Assembly: GCF_002973535.1 (NCBI RefSeq)
Contig: NZ_PVEP01000002.1
Location: 248,001-312,000 of the forward strand
Length of the DNA stretch: 64,000 nucleotides
Reading direction: 5' to 3'
From: Albidovulum denitrificans
GTDB taxonomy: Bacteria > Pseudomonadota > Alphaproteobacteria > Rhodobacterales > Rhodobacteraceae
Shown: in pieces, positions 20,513-28,992 of the stretch
Position numbering within the stretch: the stretch's first letter is position 1
How the letters are laid out: each line of letters opens with the position of its first letter
Position numbers and translations under genes: made by a program
The notes under the pieces: generated by a model
The model's input: the letters and a program-made list of their open reading frames with translations, nothing else
Told to the model about the DNA's origin: nothing
Databases searched by the model: none

Positions 20513-22188
20513 CCAAGAACCGCCTGATCTACCTGCCGCTTGGCGGCGCCGGTGAAATCGGCATGAACGCCTATGTCTACGGCTACGGCCCGGAAGGGCA
20601 GGAGAGGCTGATCGTCGTCGATCTCGGCGTGACCTTCGGCGACATGGACGGCTCTCCCGGTATCGACCTCATCATGGCCGACATGGACTGGCTGGCGGAG
20701 AATGCGGACCGGGTTGAGGCGATCTTCATCACCCACGCGCACGAGGATCACGTCGGAGCCCTCGGCCTTCTCTGGCCGCGTCTGAAGGCGCCGATCTATG
20801 CCCGCGCCTTCACGGCCGCCATCGCCACGCTGAAGATGGAGGAACAGGGCCAGCCGCTTGACAAGATCAAGGTCGTGAAGCCCCGGCCTGAGACGGTCGA
20901 GGCGGGACCGTTCCGCGTACAATTCGTCCCGGTCAGTCACTCGATCCCCGAAAGCGCCGCCCTTGTGATCGACACGCCCGCCGGGCGGATCGTCCATACC
21001 GGCGACTTCAAGCTGGATGGCACGCCCATCGTCGGTGAGCCCTTCGACCCCGCGGAATGGCACCGCATCGCGCATGAAGGCGACGGCGTGAAGGTGCTGG
21101 TCTGCGATTCGACCAACGTCTTTTCGACCCAGCCCGGCCGGTCGGAGGCGACGCTGGCGGAGCCCATCGCCAAGCTGATCGAGGGGCTGGACGGCATGGT
21201 GGTCGCCACCACCTTCGCCTCCAACGTCGCGCGGCTGAAGACGCTGTCGGAAGCGGGCCGGGCGGCGGGGCGGTCGGTCTGCCTGCTGGGCCGCGCGATG
21301 AAGCGGATGCTGACGGCGGCGGTGGAAACCGGCGTCCTGACCGATTTCCCGCCGATCCTGACCCCGGAAGAGGCGCTGGAGATCCCGCGCGAAAACCTGA
21401 TGCTGATCGTGACCGGCAGCCAGGGCGAACGCCGCGCGGCCTCGGCCCAGCTTGCGCGCGGCAAGTATCTGGGGCTTGAGATGCGGGAGGGCGATACCTT
21501 CCTCTTCTCCTCCAAGATCATTCCGGGCAACGAACGCGGCGTGATCCGGGTGATGAACGCATTCTCGGAAATGGGCGTCGATGTCGTGGATGATCACGGC
21601 GGGCTTTACCACGTCTCGGGCCACGCCAACCGCCCCGATCTTGAGGCGGTGCATGACCTGCTGGCGCCCAAGATCCTGATCCCGATGCACGGCGAACACC
21701 GCCACCTGCGCGAACATTGCAAGATCGGCATTTCCAAGGGCATGGCGGCGGAACTGGCGGTCAACGGCGCGGTCGTGGACCTGACCGGGGATGAACCGCG
21801 CATCGTCGAATATGTGGAAGCGGGGCGGACCTATCTGGACGGCTCGGTCCTGATCGGGGCGATGGACGGCGTGGTGCGCGACCGGATTCGCATGGCGCTG
21901 AACGGGATCGTCTTCGCGACCATGATCCTTGACGAAGGCGATCAGCCGCTGGGCGACGCCTGGGTTGAGATCATGGGCCTGCCCGAACGCACGAAGGACG
22001 GCAAGCTCTTGGCCGAGGTGCTTGAGGCGGAACTGACCGAGCTTCTGGACCGCTCCGGCACCAAGGTGCTGGGCAATGACGACAAGCTGGAAGAGGCGGT
22101 GCGCCGCACCGTCCGCCAGGTCGCGGTCGAGGAGATCGGGAAAAAGCCCGAGGTCAACGTGGTGGTCAGCCGCTTGACGGCGGAATAG
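20509..22188 (+). CDS. rnj: Ribonuclease J
   Basis: A 559-aa metallo-beta-lactamase/beta-CASP nuclease. The zinc motif HAHEDH is at residues 76-81, followed by SHSIPESAALVIDTPAGRIVHTGDFK, the beta-CASP segment TGSQGERRAAS and the HVSGHA motif. The C-terminal domain is of the RNase J type. It performs 5' exonuclease and endonuclease steps in RNA turnover and rRNA maturation. Coupled to coaX by a four-base overlap; last gene of the long + strand cluster. Confidence 0.95.
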   Translation: MTKNRLIYLPLGGAGEIGMNAYVYGYGPEGQERLIVVDLGVTFGDMDGSPGIDLIMADMDWLAENADRVEAIFITHAHEDHVGALGLLWPRLKAPIYARAFTAAIATLKMEEQGQPLDKIKVVKPRPETVEAGPFRVQFVPVSHSIPESAALVIDTPAGRIVHTGDFKLDGTPIVGEPFDPAEWHRIAHEGDGVKVLVCDSTNVFSTQPGRSEATLAEPIAKLIEGLDGMVVATTFASNVARLKTLSEAGRAAGRSVCLLGRAMKRMLTAAVETGVLTDFPPILTPEEALEIPRENLMLIVTGSQGERRAASAQLARGKYLGLEMREGDTFLFSSKIIPGNERGVIRVMNAFSEMGVDVVDDHGGLYHVSGHANRPDLEAVHDLLAPKILIPMHGEHRHLREHCKIGISKGMAAELAVNGAVVDLTGDEPRIVEYVEAGRTYLDGSVLIGAMDGVVRDRIRMALNGIVFATMILDEGDQPLGDAWVEIMGLPERTKDGKLLAEVLEAELTELLDRSGTKVLGNDDKLEEAVRRTVRQVAVEEIGKKPEVNVVVSRLTAE

Positions 22189-22214
22189 GCGGCGGCCGTC
22201 AGCGGCCCCCTATG

Positions 22215-22299
22215 GCATTTCGGGTTTACACTGACTCAGGATTCGAACGTGTTTCGTTCGAATCCTGATCCTTGCGTTTTCAACGCAAACCCGAAACGC
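22215..22299. terminator. Nested inverted repeats (three-way-junction-like) between convergent rnj and rhlE
   Basis: An outer stem pairs TTTCGGGTTT (22218-22227) with AAACCCGAAA (22287-22296), extendable to 22215/22299 with one mismatch. Inside lie two hairpins: a perfect 14-bp stem (22236-22249 with 22255-22268, TGTTT loop) and a 7-bp stem (TTGCGTT 22272-22278 with 22282-22288; its last pairs compete with the outer stem). Its position between two gene ends suggests a bidirectional terminator, but no clean T run follows. The 14-bp stem contains GTTCGAATCC, the tRNA T-arm consensus; no tRNA is present. Confidence 0.65.
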
Positions 22300-22300
22300 T

Positions 22301-23830
22301 TTATCCGTCCGCCTTTTCCGCCTTGGGCTTGAAGCTGCGGGTCAGGAAATCGGGCATGTGATCGCCCATGCCGACGACACGGTCGTCACGGCCGCCCCGG
22401 CGGTCGTCCTTGTGGTCGCGCCGGTTGTCCTTGCGATCGCCCCGGCCACGGTTGTCCTTTTCAGGCCGGGTGTCCGCCTTCACCTCATCCCGTGCCTCGA
22501 CTTGCGGCGCGGCCTGTTCGACGGGTTTCGTGACCTCCACCGGCGTCATCGCGGCCTCTTCGCCATGCGGCTTGACCGGGCGGTCGCGGCGGTCCTTGCG
22601 GCCGGTCTTCTCGGCACCCCGGCGCGGCTTGCGGTCGTCGTCCTTGCGGGCGGGCTTTTGCGCCGCCTCGCTTAGCGCGAAGCCCTCGGGCGGGGCGACG
22701 CGGGGCAGGGGGCGTTCCACCAGCTTTTCGATCGCGTCGAGGTATTTCTGGTCCGAGGGCGTCGCGATGGTGACGGCCACGCCCTTGCGGCCCGCCCGGC
22801 CGGTGCGGCCGATACGGTGGACGTAATCCTCGGCATGGCTCGGCACGTCGAAGTTGAAGACATGGCTGACGGCGGGAATATCAAGCCCCCGCGCCGCCAC
22901 GTCCGAGGCCACGAGAAAGCGGATGGAGCCGTCGCGGAACCCGTCCAGCGTCTGCATCCGCTGCCGCTGATCCAGGTCGCCATGGATCGGCGAGGCGTTG
23001 AAGCCGTATTTCTTCAGCGATTTGGCGACGATATCGACCTCGGTCTTGCGGTTGCAAAAGAGGATCGCGTTGGTGCAGGCCTCGCCCTCCGCCGTGATGA
23101 CGGCGCGCAAAAGCTCCCGCTTCTGCTTGGCGGTCTGGTCCTTGCGGGTCGGCGTGAATTCGATCAGCCGCTGTTCGATCGTCTCGGAGGTCGTGGCCTG
23201 CCGCGCGACCTCGATCTTGGCGGGGGCGTGCAGGAAGGTGTTGGTGATCCGCTCGATCTCCGGCGCCATGGTGGCCGAGAAGAAGAGCGTTTGCCGGGTG
23301 AAGGGCGTCAGCTGGAAGATACGTTCGATATCCGGGATGAAGCCCATGTCGAGCATCCGGTCGGCTTCGTCCACCACCATGATCTGCACGCCGGTCAGCA
23401 GAAGCTTGCCGCGTTCGAAATGGTCCAGCAGCCGCCCCGGCGTCGCGATCAGCACATCGACGCCCCGGTCGATCAGCTTGTCCTGCTCGCCAAAGGACAC
23501 GCCACCGATCAGCAGCGCCTTGGTCAGCTTGGTGTGCTTGGCGTAGATATCGAAGTTTTCCGCCACCTGCGCGGCCAGTTCCCGCGTCGGGCAAAGGACG
23601 AGGCTGCGCGGCATCCTTGCCCGCGCGCGGCCCCGGCCCAGAAGCGTGATCATCGGCAGCGTGAAGCTTGCCGTCTTGCCGGTGCCGGTCTGGGCGATGC
23701 CCAGCACGTCCTTGCCTTCCAGCGCGTGGGGGATCGCGCCCGCCTGGATCGGTGTGGGGGTTTCGTAGCCCGCTTCGGCAACGGCTTTCAGGACCTTCGG
23801 GTCCAGCTTCAGGTCAGAGAATTTTGTCAT
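22301..23830 (-). CDS. rhlE: DEAD-box ATP-dependent RNA helicase, RhlE-like
   Basis: A 509-aa helicase. The Q motif (around residues 22-29), Walker A AQTGTGKT (46-53), PTRELA, DEAD (154-157), SAT and HRIGRTGRAGR are intact. From about residue 395 the tail is rich in Arg, Lys and Asp (RKDDDRKPRRG and RGDRKDNRRD patterns), as in RhlE/CsdA-like proteins that bind structured RNA. RhlE is the best family match; exact orthology is uncertain. A small hairpin (TGCGGT-GTCGG-ACCGCA, 23845-23861) lies 15 bases upstream of the start in the presumed 5' leader. Confidence 0.92.
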   Translation of the reverse strand: MTKFSDLKLDPKVLKAVAEAGYETPTPIQAGAIPHALEGKDVLGIAQTGTGKTASFTLPMITLLGRGRARARMPRSLVLCPTRELAAQVAENFDIYAKHTKLTKALLIGGVSFGEQDKLIDRGVDVLIATPGRLLDHFERGKLLLTGVQIMVVDEADRMLDMGFIPDIERIFQLTPFTRQTLFFSATMAPEIERITNTFLHAPAKIEVARQATTSETIEQRLIEFTPTRKDQTAKQKRELLRAVITAEGEACTNAILFCNRKTEVDIVAKSLKKYGFNASPIHGDLDQRQRMQTLDGFRDGSIRFLVASDVAARGLDIPAVSHVFNFDVPSHAEDYVHRIGRTGRAGRKGVAVTIATPSDQKYLDAIEKLVERPLPRVAPPEGFALSEAAQKPARKDDDRKPRRGAEKTGRKDRRDRPVKPHGEEAAMTPVEVTKPVEQAAPQVEARDEVKADTRPEKDNRGRGDRKDNRRDHKDDRRGGRDDRVVGMGDHMPDFLTRSFKPKAEKADG

Positions 23831-24079
23831 CAGCGTCCATATAGTGCGGTGTCGGACCGCATAAGAATGGGACGCAACACTCGGGCGCCCCGACAGAGCC
23901 CACCGGATGTGAGCCGTCCGCGTACCTATCGCAAACCGTGGAAAACGTCAATCTGGCGGGTGCGACAGGCCCCGAAACGGGTGGCGCCGCCCGCGAGGTG
24001 CGGACGGCGCCTTGGTTTGGGGATTGGGTGGGTAAGGTTCTTGGGTGTACGACTGCCGATAGTTTTCCCGCCGCCTGCC

Positions 24080-24598
24080 TCAGACGTTGCGGCGATGACG
24101 GCGCAACGCCATCAGGCCGAGTGCGGAAAGAAGAAGCATCCCGCCCGCCGGAACCGGCACCTGGCCGACATCAACGCGGATCGCGCCGAGGTGGTTGGCC
24201 GTGTCGGTACCAGAACGGTCAAGCACGTTGAGCGAGATGATATAGGCGCCCGGACCAAGGATGAAGCGGCCCATGCTGTGAATGCCATCGGCAAGGGCGG
24301 CATCGAAGTTCATGCCGGTATTCGTCCCCCCGGTGCCGGGAAGCGAGGTGGTGCCGAGCGAGACACCGTTGGAGAAGACTTCGTACTGATCGCCGGCGAG
24401 GAAACCATCGACGATGGTCATGATCGCGTTCTGGGTCAGCGTGAAGCTGAACTGGCGCGTCACCTGCGTGCCAACGGCCCCGGCCGAGAAACGATCCCAG
24501 CCGCTGTCCAGCGTATAATTGATCGTACCGGCCTGCGCGGCCGAGGCGGCGCCGAGCGTGGCTGCCATCGCCAGCGCCTTGAGAGAAAATTTGAACAT
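24080..24598 (-). CDS. VPLPA-CTERM sorting domain protein
   Basis: A 172-aa exported protein. It has a signal peptide (residues 1-23, ending AQA), a Gly/Thr-rich beta-type middle and a C-terminal sorting tail of about 26 residues: VPVPAGG, a hydrophobic helix, then RRHRR. This is the VPLPA-CTERM pattern processed by an exosortase (XrtD type, from family knowledge). No exosortase gene is in the window. ATG 24598 has GGAG upstream; longer in-frame starts would spoil the signal peptide. The substrate role is probably cell-surface or extracellular matrix. Confidence 0.85.
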   Translation of the reverse strand: MFKFSLKALAMAATLGAASAAQAGTINYTLDSGWDRFSAGAVGTQVTRQFSFTLTQNAIMTIVDGFLAGDQYEVFSNGVSLGTTSLPGTGGTNTGMNFDAALADGIHSMGRFILGPGAYIISLNVLDRSGTDTANHLGAIRVDVGQVPVPAGGMLLLSALGLMALRRHRRNV

Positions 24599-24963
24599 GG
24601 CAGCTCCATTCATTGCGGGTTGCGTTAACAATTCATTGGATGATTGAGACTTTTTTTGGGCGCGGAGACGGTGCGTTCGTGAATGCGGAACAAACCGGGG
24701 TGCGTGATGCTGATTTCGCTGCAACCGGGAACAATTCAGCAGGAACTCGCCTAAGGTTGAGGCGATTTTCACAAATTCATCCATTGGGAGAGTGCGCGTA
24801 AGGGTCCCTTTCGCCCTGCTAGCCCGCTGATAGCGGGCGAATCGGGCTTGAATCAGGCGGGCATCCCTGCATTTTGGGGGCGCGAGGGCCGGACGTGCCA
24901 CATTGTCGCCATATTCCGGCCCACCGGGGCAAAAAAAGACCGCAGGCGCGGGTTTCGGGGACG
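24599..24963. other. Gene-free divergent spacer (365 bases)
   Basis: This gap separates the divergent VPLPA-CTERM and glycosyltransferase genes and should hold both promoters. The part at 24600-24790 is more AT-rich than its surroundings. Two small hairpins are visible: TCGCCT/AGGCGA at 24747-24765 followed by TTTT, and GCCCGCT-GAT-AGCGGGC at 24822-24838. I could not assign convincing -35/-10 pairs or a protein-coding gene. Confidence 0.5.
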
Positions 24964-25860
24964 ATGACAAAGCAGCTACCCATCTTCGTCCTCAACCTCG
25001 ACCGCGCGACGGATCGCTGGGCGGCGGTGTCGTCGCGGCTGACGGCCCTTGGCCTGACGTTCGAACGCATCCGCGCCCATGACCGGCGCGATCCGGCGGC
25101 AGAGGCGCTTTGGGCCGCGTTCGGGGGCGGGGATCTGGCGCGCGACTATCCGGCGACGCTGGGCGATGTCTGCTGTTCCCAGACCCACCGCGAGCTTTGG
25201 CAGCGGATCGCGACGCTGACCACCGGCGCGGCGATCGTGCTTGAGGATGACGCGCGCCCCGCCCCGGTCTTTGCCGCCTATGCGCAGGCCGATCTTGGCG
25301 CGCTGATGCGGGCGCACGGGATCGGCGCGCTGAAGCTGGAACACTGGCCGGGGGGGGAGCGGAGCCGCCGCTTTCCCATGGGCCGCCGCCTTGGCGCGAT
25401 TGACTTCGCCGATGACGCGGGCCTTTACCGGCAAGAGGCGGGGTTCCTTGGCACTTGCGCTTATGCGATCACGCCCGAGGCGGCGGGGCGGCTTCTGGCG
25501 GCCCATGACCGCCTGAACGTGCCGGTCGATCATTACATGTTCTCGCGCTCTGCCGGTCTGGGCTTTCCCATCCTGCGCCCGGCCTTTGTTGCCCCCGCGC
25601 CGGTGCTGCATGATTTCCCCACGCTCGGCTCCGACATCCTGAACGACCGCATCGCCGCGGGCATCGCCACCCACCGCCCCGGCTGGCGCAGGCGCCTGCG
25701 CGAGGCGATCCTGCGCCGCCAGCTTGCCCGCCAGATGCGGCGGGGCGTGGTGGAACGGGTGGAAATGCACTGGGCCGGGGAACCGGAAGGCGCGACGGAC
25801 GTTGGGCCAAACGCCCCCGCAATGCCTGCGATGGCCGCCATCAGAAAGGACCCGACATGA
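24964..25860 (+). CDS. Glycosyltransferase family 25 protein
   Basis: A 298-aa protein resembling LOS beta-galactosyltransferases of family GT25 (LpsA/Lex-1 type). The N-terminal PIFVLNLDRATDRW strand-turn, the SQTHRELW segment and the acidic metal-binding motif VLEDDARP (about residues 92-99) are typical. It probably adds a sugar to surface polysaccharide or LPS; the acceptor cannot be deduced. ATG 24964 is followed directly by the family motif. The TGA overlaps the next ATG (ATGA). Confidence 0.8.
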   Translation: MTKQLPIFVLNLDRATDRWAAVSSRLTALGLTFERIRAHDRRDPAAEALWAAFGGGDLARDYPATLGDVCCSQTHRELWQRIATLTTGAAIVLEDDARPAPVFAAYAQADLGALMRAHGIGALKLEHWPGGERSRRFPMGRRLGAIDFADDAGLYRQEAGFLGTCAYAITPEAAGRLLAAHDRLNVPVDHYMFSRSAGLGFPILRPAFVAPAPVLHDFPTLGSDILNDRIAAGIATHRPGWRRRLREAILRRQLARQMRRGVVERVEMHWAGEPEGATDVGPNAPAMPAMAAIRKDPT

Positions 25861-26282
25861 TCGAGAAACACGCCTCCGCCACCTGGACAGGTTCCCTGAA
25901 GGACGGCCACGGGGTGATCGACAGCCAGTCGGGCGCGCTGTCGGGCATTTCCTACACCTTCGCCACCCGGTTCGAGGACAAGAAGGGCGCCAACCCCGAG
26001 GAGTTGATCGGCGCCGCCCATGCCGCCTGCTATGCGATGTTCCTTTCCGCCCTGATGGGGGGCGAGAAGATCGCCGCCGAGAAGATCGAGGCGAAATCGA
26101 CCATCACGCTCGACCCCGCCACCGAAGGCAGTCCGACGGTGACGAAGGCCCATCTGACAGTGTGGGCCAGGGCCGACGCGCCCGAGGCGAAGATCCGCGA
26201 ATTGGCGGAGAAGGCGAAAGAAGGCTGCCCGATCTCGAAACTCCTGAAGGCGGAGATCACGCTTGAGGTGACGGTGGGCTAG
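25857..26282 (+). CDS. osmC: OsmC family peroxiredoxin
   Basis: A 141-aa OsmC/Ohr-type thiol peroxidase. The two redox cysteines are in AHAACYAMFLSAL (about residue 59) and EGCPISKLL (about residue 124), the spacing expected of OsmC. It reduces organic hydroperoxides. Coupled by four bases to the glycosyltransferase, which is not a functional partner that I know of. Its 3' end overlaps the convergent gene by 26 bases. Confidence 0.9.
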   Translation: MIEKHASATWTGSLKDGHGVIDSQSGALSGISYTFATRFEDKKGANPEELIGAAHAACYAMFLSALMGGEKIAAEKIEAKSTITLDPATEGSPTVTKAHLTVWARADAPEAKIRELAEKAKEGCPISKLLKAEITLEVTVG

Positions 26283-27018
26283 GGGCGTCGCTGCCCGTGA
26301 CCTCATACCAGCTTAGCGTGCGGTAGTCGAAATTCCCCTCGATCGTCGGCTTGATGATCGCGAAATAGGGCGAGATATCGAAGTCGCGCGGCACGAACAG
26401 CGCGTGGTCGCGGACATGCAGCATCTCGCGCCCGCGCGGGTCGTCCGGGTCGGGGCGGATATTCGGCAGGATCGGGTAGCGGACCGACTGATAGGCCTCG
26501 GCGATCAGGGTGGAGCAGATGGCGCGGGTCGGGTCGCCCGACCCGAAGGCCAGCATCTGCCGCCGCCAGCGCCGTGGCACCGGCGGCTGCGGCAGCAGGT
26601 AACGCATCAGGTCAAAGACGTTCTTCAGGTCATAGGTCCGCCCCAGGGAGGCGCGCATATAGGCCACGACCTTTGCCCGGTCCTCATCGCTGAGGCCCAC
26701 GGCGCGGCAGACGCGGGTGTTGAGATGGGCATAGGCATCAAGCCCCGCCCAGCGGACGCCTTCACGCACATCGGCCTCGATCAACTCCCGCCCGTCGCCC
26801 TCGCCGACGTAGAGCGCGGAATGCGACCAGGTAGAGGTGGTGAGGTATTTGATCGCCGAGGAGATGCGCGTGTCGCCCTCGACCAGCAGGATATCGGCAG
26901 GCCGCAGGCAACGGCGCAAGAGCGGCAGCGGCGTGACCGCCATCGGCGCATAGGACGCGCGCTGCTTTTGCAGATAGCGGATCAGGGCATGGCTGATCGG
27001 TTTCGTGACCCGGTTCAC
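26257..27018 (-). CDS. YiiX/YebB-like permuted papain-fold (NlpC/P60-type) protein
   Basis: A 253-aa protein with a GTG start behind a GGAGGG ribosome-binding site. The permuted NlpC/P60 order is visible: a His motif first (STWSHSALYVG), then the Cys motif (AICSTLIAEAYQ). DILLVEGDTRISSAIKYLT before the His is typical of the YiiX-like group, thought to act as amidase/hydrolase on lipid-linked or peptide bonds. No signal peptide is obvious. It is 310 bases downstream of prfC on the same strand. Confidence 0.8.
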   Translation of the reverse strand: MNRVTKPISHALIRYLQKQRASYAPMAVTPLPLLRRCLRPADILLVEGDTRISSAIKYLTTSTWSHSALYVGEGDGRELIEADVREGVRWAGLDAYAHLNTRVCRAVGLSDEDRAKVVAYMRASLGRTYDLKNVFDLMRYLLPQPPVPRRWRRQMLAFGSGDPTRAICSTLIAEAYQSVRYPILPNIRPDPDDPRGREMLHVRDHALFVPRDFDISPYFAIIKPTIEGNFDYRTLSWYEVTGSDAPSPPSPQA

Positions 27019-27328
27019 TGGCCCTCCGTTGTCGGTTTCCGGTGCCACCTCAGCATGAAGGGGAAGAGCGCGCGCGTCACGATGAAGTGAGGTCGCAGGG
27101 GCGTGATTGGGGGGGAGACCGAACGCATGGCCCCAGACGTCGAAACCTGCCCCCCGGATCGCCCGCGATCCGGTTCGCGCCCGACCCCGCCCCCCAGGGC
27201 GGGCGCGAAATCCTTCAGAGGTTTGAACAAGACGCGCCGTTGGCGGGATCTTCAGCGTTCCACCAAGAGTATCCGCGCCCACCCTCGGTGCCGGGCGCGA
27301 ACCTCTGTCATGCCCGAACGCACGGTCT
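27019..27328. other. Gene-free spacer with two GC-rich hairpins
   Basis: The 310 bases between prfC and the YiiX-like gene (both on the minus strand) hold no gene I can support. Two strong stems are visible: CCGGATCGC/GCGATCCGG with a CC loop (27154-27173) and GCGCCCG/CGGGCGC (27177-27206) with further G-C pairing inside. Neither is followed by a T run on the minus strand. They may end or attenuate prfC transcription. Confidence 0.45.
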
Positions 27329-28927
27329 TTAAATCATCATCTCCTTCGTCGCCGACAGCGTCAGTTCCGGGTGATCCCGCACCACGCGGTCGATGTCCCA
27401 TTGCAGGCGCGTCAGATAGACGATGTCGCCATCATGGTCGGTGGCGATGTGCTGCTTGTTGGTGTTCACGAACTTCTCCACCTCTGCCTTCGGACCCGTG
27501 ACCCAGCGGGCCGAGGTGAATTGCGACGCCTCGAAGCGGACCGGCAGGGAATATTCGATCTCGATCCGGCTGGCGAGGACGTCGAATTGCAGCGCCCCCA
27601 CGACGCCGACGATGAAGCCCGACCCGATGGAGGGCTTGAAGACCTTCGCGGCCCCTTCCTCGGCGAACTGCATCAGCGCCTTTTCCAGATGCTTGGCCTT
27701 CATCGGATCGCCCGCGCGCACCGTTTGCAGAAGCTCCGGCGCGAAGGAGGGGATGCCGGTGAAGCGCAGGCTTTCCCCTTCGGTCAGCGCATCGCCGATG
27801 CGCAACTGACCGTGGTTCGGAATGCCGATGATGTCGCCCGCCCAGGCCTCTTCCGCAAGCTCCCGGTCGGCAGCGAGGAAAAGGACGGGGTTCGAAATCG
27901 CCATCGGCTTTTTCGACCGCACATGCAGCAGTTTCATGCCGCGTTCGAAATGGCCTGAGGCAAGGCGCACGAACGCCACCCGGTCGCGGTGCTTGGGGTC
28001 CATGTTGGCCTGCACCTTGAAGACAAAGCCCGCGACCTTGCCCTCATCGGGCGCGATCTGGCGTTCCGCGGCGTTCTGCGGCTGCGGCTCCGGCCCGAAA
28101 TCGCCGATCCCCGACATCAGTTCCTTGACCCCGAAGGAGTTGATGGCAGAGCCGAACCAGATCGGCGTCAGATGCCCTTCAAGGAACGACTTCCGGTCGA
28201 AGGCCGGCAACAGTTCGCGCGCCATTTCAATCTCTTCGCGCAGCTTGTTCAACTGCTCCGCCGGGATGTGTTCGGCCAGTTTCGGATCGTCCAGCCCCTC
28301 GATCTTGATCGACTCGGCCACCCGGTTCCGGTCCGCCCGGTCCATCAGTTCCAGCCGGTCGTTCAGGATGTCGTAACAACCCAGAAACTCGCGCCCCATG
28401 CCGATGGGCCAGCTTGCAGGCGCCACGTCGATGGCGAGGTTTTCCTGAATCTCGTCGATGATCTCGAACGTGTCGCGGCTTTCGCGGTCCATCTTGTTGC
28501 AGAAGGTCAGGATCGGCAGGTCGCGCAACCGGCAGACCTCGAAAAGTTTCCGCGTCTGGCTTTCCACGCCCTTCGCGCCGTCGATCACCATGATCGCGGC
28601 ATCGACGGCGGTCAGTGTCCGGTAGGTATCTTCGGAAAAATCGCTGTGGCCCGGCGTATCGACCAGGTTGAAGCGGTATGTGCCGAACTCGAAAGACATC
28701 GCCGAGGCGGAAACGGAAATGCCCCGGTCCTGCTCCAGCTTCATGAAGTCCGATCGCGTGCGCCGCGCCTCGCCCTTGGCGCGGACCTGACCGGCCATCT
28801 GGATCGCGCCGCCGAACAGCAGGAACTTTTCGGTCAGCGTGGTTTTGCCGGCGTCGGGATGCGAGATGATCGCGAAGGTCCGGCGGCGGGCGATTTCGGG
28901 CGGAAGGGGGGCGCGGTTGTCAAGCAT
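27329..28927 (-). CDS. prfC: Peptide chain release factor 3
   Basis: RF3 (532 aa) is a translational GTPase that helps recycle RF1/RF2 after peptide release. The P-loop ISHPDAGKTTLTEK, the switch II region VDTPGHSDF and the NKMD specificity motif are present, and length fits RF3 rather than EF-G. I chose ATG 28927 (MLDNRAPLPPEIARR), which starts just before the conserved G domain; an in-frame ATG at 28951 is possible. Confidence 0.95.
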   Translation of the reverse strand: MLDNRAPLPPEIARRRTFAIISHPDAGKTTLTEKFLLFGGAIQMAGQVRAKGEARRTRSDFMKLEQDRGISVSASAMSFEFGTYRFNLVDTPGHSDFSEDTYRTLTAVDAAIMVIDGAKGVESQTRKLFEVCRLRDLPILTFCNKMDRESRDTFEIIDEIQENLAIDVAPASWPIGMGREFLGCYDILNDRLELMDRADRNRVAESIKIEGLDDPKLAEHIPAEQLNKLREEIEMARELLPAFDRKSFLEGHLTPIWFGSAINSFGVKELMSGIGDFGPEPQPQNAAERQIAPDEGKVAGFVFKVQANMDPKHRDRVAFVRLASGHFERGMKLLHVRSKKPMAISNPVLFLAADRELAEEAWAGDIIGIPNHGQLRIGDALTEGESLRFTGIPSFAPELLQTVRAGDPMKAKHLEKALMQFAEEGAAKVFKPSIGSGFIVGVVGALQFDVLASRIEIEYSLPVRFEASQFTSARWVTGPKAEVEKFVNTNKQHIATDHDGDIVYLTRLQWDIDRVVRDHPELTLSATKEMMI

Positions 28928-28992
28928 GGCGGGTCTATAGGGCAGGGCCACGGGCCGGGCAAGCGGCGCCTTTCGGGGCGCGCGCGCGCGGC

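Noticed and set aside
22236-22268. tRNA gene or attachment site suggested by GTTCGAATCC
   Set aside because: The T-arm-like sequence appears only because of the 14-bp inverted repeat; no acceptor stem, anticodon arm or integrase is present.
22817-24628. 603-codon plus-strand frame opposite the helicase and VPLPA-CTERM genes
   Set aside because: No recognisable domain, and both minus-strand genes have complete motifs; the frame is the complement of real codons.
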